Made by a program: the position numbers and the translations under genes. From Dunaliella salina (Eukaryota; Chlorophyta; Chlorophyceae; Chlamydomonadales; Dunaliellaceae): 19,559 bases of DNA. Below the pieces are notes generated by a model. The model made no database searches and was not told the DNA's origin. It worked only from the letters and a program-made list of their open reading frames with translations. Each line of letters begins with the position of its first letter. Positions within the stretch are counted from its first letter, which is position 1. Shown one piece after another: positions 16,739 through 19,559 of this stretch. The stretch is taken from NCBI GenBank assembly GCA_002284615.2, contig MU069525.1, forward strand, positions 238,358 through 257,916, in the 5' to 3' direction.

Positions 16739-17132
16739 CCCAATTACTTTTACCTGGACACCCCTAAACGCATTGTTGGAAGTGTGGCTCGCTTCAGACT
16801 TTGTGTCCATACTTTCAAAGTTGGGCAAGCTTCTTGAGACGACTCTAACTCCCCCACATGTAATCTCTGCGATGCCCAAGATAATCTTCTGGACAAACAA
16901 CATGTTATTTTCAAGCATACTCATCCTCACATATGCTCTCTTTATCGTAAGTATGCTTCTCCGTTCTATCCCCCCCTCTCTTTACTGCATCTTTGTTCTC
17001 AAGTGGCCTGCCTTCCACCATGTATAGTCTTATCATATGCTTTCCTTTACGAAACAAAACAGCAACAAGCTTTGTAATTGTCTTCATGAACTTTGCTTTT
17101 CTTACGAACAAACCAGCAGTCAGTCGTTTTGA
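16739..17132 (+). pseudogene. LINE 3'-end remnant E
   Basis: This plus-strand copy covers the same C-terminal region as remnants A and C. It reads PNYFYLDTPKRIVGSVARFR and VHTFKVGQAS, then a TGA at 16835-16837, then CNLCD with DKQHVIFKHTHPHICSLYRKYASP. This matches the order YLxLD, ARFRL, HTLxVE, CxxC, D(E/K)xHxxF, HPxxCSLxxKYASLF of the other copies. After a shift, SNKLCNCLHELCFSYEQTSS leads to a TGA at 17130-17132. The last zinc ligand appears as His in KHTHP. It is truncated at the 5' end and inverted relative to the other remnants. Confidence 0.6.
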
Positions 17133-17919
17133 CTGGAGGCCTTCTTCTGCCTGTAACCTGTAATGCCGTCTCCTCTCCACCTGGTGAGGGAGGGTCCCAG
17201 CTTTTTCATTCAATTTATCTCCCTTCCTTCATTGATGGGGTGTATCTGTGATGCACCTTTTTCTTTCCTATCACTGCATGCCGCTTAGCTCTTGTTCTCA
17301 CGGTTTTAATAGTTAGAAATCCTCATAATTTGCAGAGCTGGACAACTCCGCCACATAGTCAGGCATGTTTTTATATGCTCCTGCTGGGAGTCCCGGCATA
17401 GGCATCCCCAAAAATCCTAACACTTCAGATTCGAAATGTAGTTTTTTAATGAACTCCAGATCCACGTTAGCTTTCCCTTTTTAATACCTTGTGGTGAAGG
17501 GGGCTCACGCTCTTATTTGAGCCAATGTGTCTCCTTTTCCTCAATTGATGTAGGGAGAGTTTCCTTTTTTCTTTTCTTTTCTGGAGCTTCATTTGTCAGG
17601 GTTTGGATTTCTGTTTTGTCAGCCGTGGCATGGACCCTACTTTTTGATTTGAAATTTCATTCAAGACCGCCCAACCTCCATTTCGGACCACCAACTGCAC
17701 CAAACTGGTTGATTTTTGTTGATTTGGAGTGGTAACATGAGAATATCATTGCAAAAGGGATGGAGCAAAATGACCCAGTGATTGATAAGATGGAAATTTT
17801 GAGCCAATTACCTTTGTGTAACTCCAGCACAAGCCATCATGGCTTGTATAGGTGCATGGTTGCCTTTTTTCCCATTTTTGAATGTGCGAGACGTCAGCAT
17901 TGTAAGGTAAGCAAAGATC
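17133..17919. other. Stretch without a recognised gene
   Basis: The first part may be the 3' UTR of remnant E. The remainder is T-rich with short open frames (17517-17735 plus, 17760-17951 plus) that lack motifs. I see no RNA gene or conserved repeat until the LINE tail core at 17920. Confidence 0.45.
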
Positions 17920-17956
17920 ACATCGCTTTATCCACCTTCAAGGTCAGCTGAGCGGA
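17920..17956 (-). repeat. LINE 3' tail core, second copy
   Basis: These 37 bp match 3760-3796, the 3' tail of nested LINE B, at 33 of 37 positions, in the same orientation. They are also preceded on the plus strand by GTAAGGTAAG (17902-17911). The copy is therefore probably the end of another 5'-truncated LINE on the minus strand, whose body would extend above 17956. No coding remnant is visible there. Confidence 0.6.
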
Positions 17957-18883
17957 AACACAGAGCAGCATTGTGAATGTGACTGACAAATGCAAAAATT
18001 TAGGAATAATGGTTCCAGGGGGGGACGGTGGGCCATTTAAGGGTGATCTGAGGCCAGAAGAGAGTGATCTGGGTCCTCCAATCTTTGTCAGCTTATAGTG
18101 GAGATGATATTTTAAATTAGTACTTATGGAATGATTATGGCTGGCATGTTTACACTAGAAAGACACCTCATGAAAGAGCGTGTTCACCGATATGGTGTAG
18201 TTGTCCAGCTCTGACAGTTTGGCCCATGATCCTTGAACCCTAAACCTAACCCTTACTCTGACCCTAAAACCCTAAAATTATGGGTTAAAGTACAGAAACG
18301 ACATTTGAAACTGTGAGAACGCAGCTTTGGCAACAACCATAGGGGATAGGAACAGAAGAGGCTTCGGCTTTACCTGTCCACAAAGAGTCTGCATTCTAGT
18401 GGGTAGCGCAGTGTGTGAGCACACAATTAGAGCTGAAATGATGGGGATACATGTTGTGCCTTGGCCCCGCACACCTTTTTCCTTGACTGGTGTGGGTTTT
18501 CATAGTAGGCAGTGACTGCCTACGTAGACCTTTTTCCCTCCACGCTTCAAAATTACAGTTTCCGGAATCTCCATTTTACGTATCCAAAATCGAATAATCG
18601 CCATTCTGACGTGTGGGGCAGATAAAAAAGTGTGAAGATTCATTCATATATAAATTACAATAACATCAAGGCTTAGATCTGTAATTTTACACCCGGCACA
18701 GAAAGGAACGGTATCACATGTGTTGTGTTGTGTTATGAACAAGTTTGCATCAGCACAAGTTGATCATCTTCCGTTGTGACAAAATATAAATATTATTACC
18801 CTGCAAACCACGTAGCCTGCCACAAGTTCAGTTTTGACTTCATACACTTCATTCCCCAGTCTTAGATTCAAAGGGTGGGTGCG
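17957..18883. other. Stretch without a recognised gene
   Basis: This holds the telomere-like tract and short open frames around 18278-18515 on both strands that overlap and have no motif. AT-rich sequence at about 18590-18800 shows nothing coding. Confidence 0.5.
18238..18278. repeat. Degenerate telomere-like CCCTAAA tract
   Basis: The tract contains CCCTAAA, CCTAA, CCCTTA, CCCTAAAA and CCCTAAAA in 41 bp. It resembles the plant and algal TTTAGGG or TTTTAGGG telomere repeat, but only a few irregular units are present. Confidence 0.55.
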
Positions 18884-18957
18884 CTCAACCTTCACCCTGC
18901 CTAGTCAGTGCAAACCAATGCTCAATCTTCATCCTGCCTAGTCAGTGCAAGCCAATG
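18884..18957. repeat. 37-bp tandem repeat, two copies
   Basis: Units at 18884-18920 and 18921-18957 share 34 of 37 bases, both containing CCTGCCTAGTCAGTGCAA. A partial third start (CTCAGCCTTC) follows at 18960. Confidence 0.85.
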
Positions 18958-19346
18958 CAGCTCAGCCTTCTTCTGACCCGCAAGGAAGTGTTGCGACCCC
19001 CTTGACATCCCCTCCTGCTCCGCCTTGCGTTCTGGAGGAAGCCTTGAGGATTGACCAATCCACATTCCTTCCCCCAATCATGCCTGCGCGGCCCCCCAAC
19101 AGCCCAAACGCTCCTCATGTGCTGGAGGATCCCCTTCCTGTTTCTATCAAGGGAGCAATGCATGTCGATGCTGAGCAGCCTCTGCCTATCAAGCCTGCAC
19201 GACCCAATGGAGATGCCACAAGCGGTGCAGAGGAGGGAGACGAGAGGGCACATGTACAGCCCCATTTGCTGAGCCTGTCCTCTTTGGTCATACTGATATT
19301 TTTTGAAGTCAGTGGAGGGCCTTTTGGCACTGAGGTGCGTCCATGA
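18945..19346 (+). CDS. Proline-rich open frame, possible exon
   Basis: A 133-codon frame with no nearby ATG start: its first possible start is GTG, and the first in-frame ATG is at 19081. It is rich in Pro, Ala, Glu and Ser and contains loosely repeated phrases (PPCVLEEALRID and APHVLEDPLPV; IMPARPPN and PIKPARPN). That internal similarity suggests tandem expansion. No domain is recognised, and the hydrophobic end (LLSLSSLVILIFF) may be noise. A low-complexity coding exon, a transposon fragment or chance are all possible. The minus-strand frames over the same bases look less regular. Confidence 0.25.
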   Translation: MQANAAQPSSDPQGSVATPLTSPPAPPCVLEEALRIDQSTFLPPIMPARPPNSPNAPHVLEDPLPVSIKGAMHVDAEQPLPIKPARPNGDATSGAEEGDERAHVQPHLLSLSSLVILIFFEVSGGPFGTEVRP

Positions 19347-19526
19347 GATGTTTGCCCTTTCCAAGCAGCAAGCTTGATTTTCCTGTTGTGAGCCAGCTGG
19401 AAGTGCGCACCATGAGCTAGTAGGGCATGTTCAGTCTGCCACACAGGCCTGCGCACAGGAAAGCGAGCAGACATGTGTGCGCATTTCCACCAACGCGCGC
19501 ACTCGCAAGAGCGACCCCCCCACCCC

Positions 19527-19530
<4 letters not shown>
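19347..19530. other. Window end, no gene
   Basis: G/C-rich sequence with GCGCGC-type dinucleotides and C runs leading into the terminal microsatellite. No gene is visible. Confidence 0.5.

Positions 19531-19559
<29 letters not shown>
19531..19559. repeat. (CA)n microsatellite at window end
   Basis: Twenty-nine bases of CA alternation run to the last base. It mirrors the (GT)n at the window start and is preceded by an A4 and C-rich stretch. Confidence 0.95.

Overview
The window is eukaryotic repeat-rich DNA, probably from an alga. No intact host gene, rRNA or tRNA could be recognised. The algal guess rests on three weak signs: the main element has the dual-endonuclease layout described for Dualen/RandI retrotransposons of Chlamydomonas, a short tract resembles (C)CCTAAA(A) telomere repeats, and there are many truncated LINE tails. 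The species cannot be named from the sequence.

The centre (5419-15436, 10,018 bp, minus strand) is one decayed but apparently full-length non-LTR retrotransposon, flanked by a perfect 13-bp direct repeat (5406-5418 and 15437-15449) that I read as its target-site duplication. Going 5' to 3' along the minus strand it holds: a short 5' leader; two tandem Josephin-like cysteine-protease domains; an APE-type endonuclease; a long linker; a reverse transcriptase with an FADD box; a region with a canonical PHD finger next to a faint chromodomain-like stretch; two unrecognised domains; an RNase H; a zinc-knuckle plus restriction-like endonuclease (PD...ELK); and a 220-bp 3' UTR ending in a strong hairpin without poly(A). 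Frameshifts, stop codons, two short tandem duplications (23 and 22 bp) and lost catalytic residues show that this copy is dead.

The left flank (1-5405) has a long stretch with no recognised gene (1-2737), a possible broken reading frame (2738-3208, minus), and a head-to-tail series of 5'-truncated LINE 3' ends on the minus strand (about 3365-5110). Inside one of these lies a 328-bp tail of a second LINE, bounded by imperfect 19-bp repeats and ending in TAAGG-type repeats (plus-strand reading).

The right flank (15450-19559) has another LINE remnant on the minus strand (15630-15956), a block rich in GGTAAGC motifs with a large hairpin and a 66-bp direct repeat (16124-16530), a plus-strand LINE 3' end (16739-17132), a second copy of the LINE tail core (17920-17956), a telomere-like tract, a 37-bp tandem repeat and a proline-rich open frame. 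The window starts with (GT)n and ends with (CA)n, so its limits may be assembly breaks.
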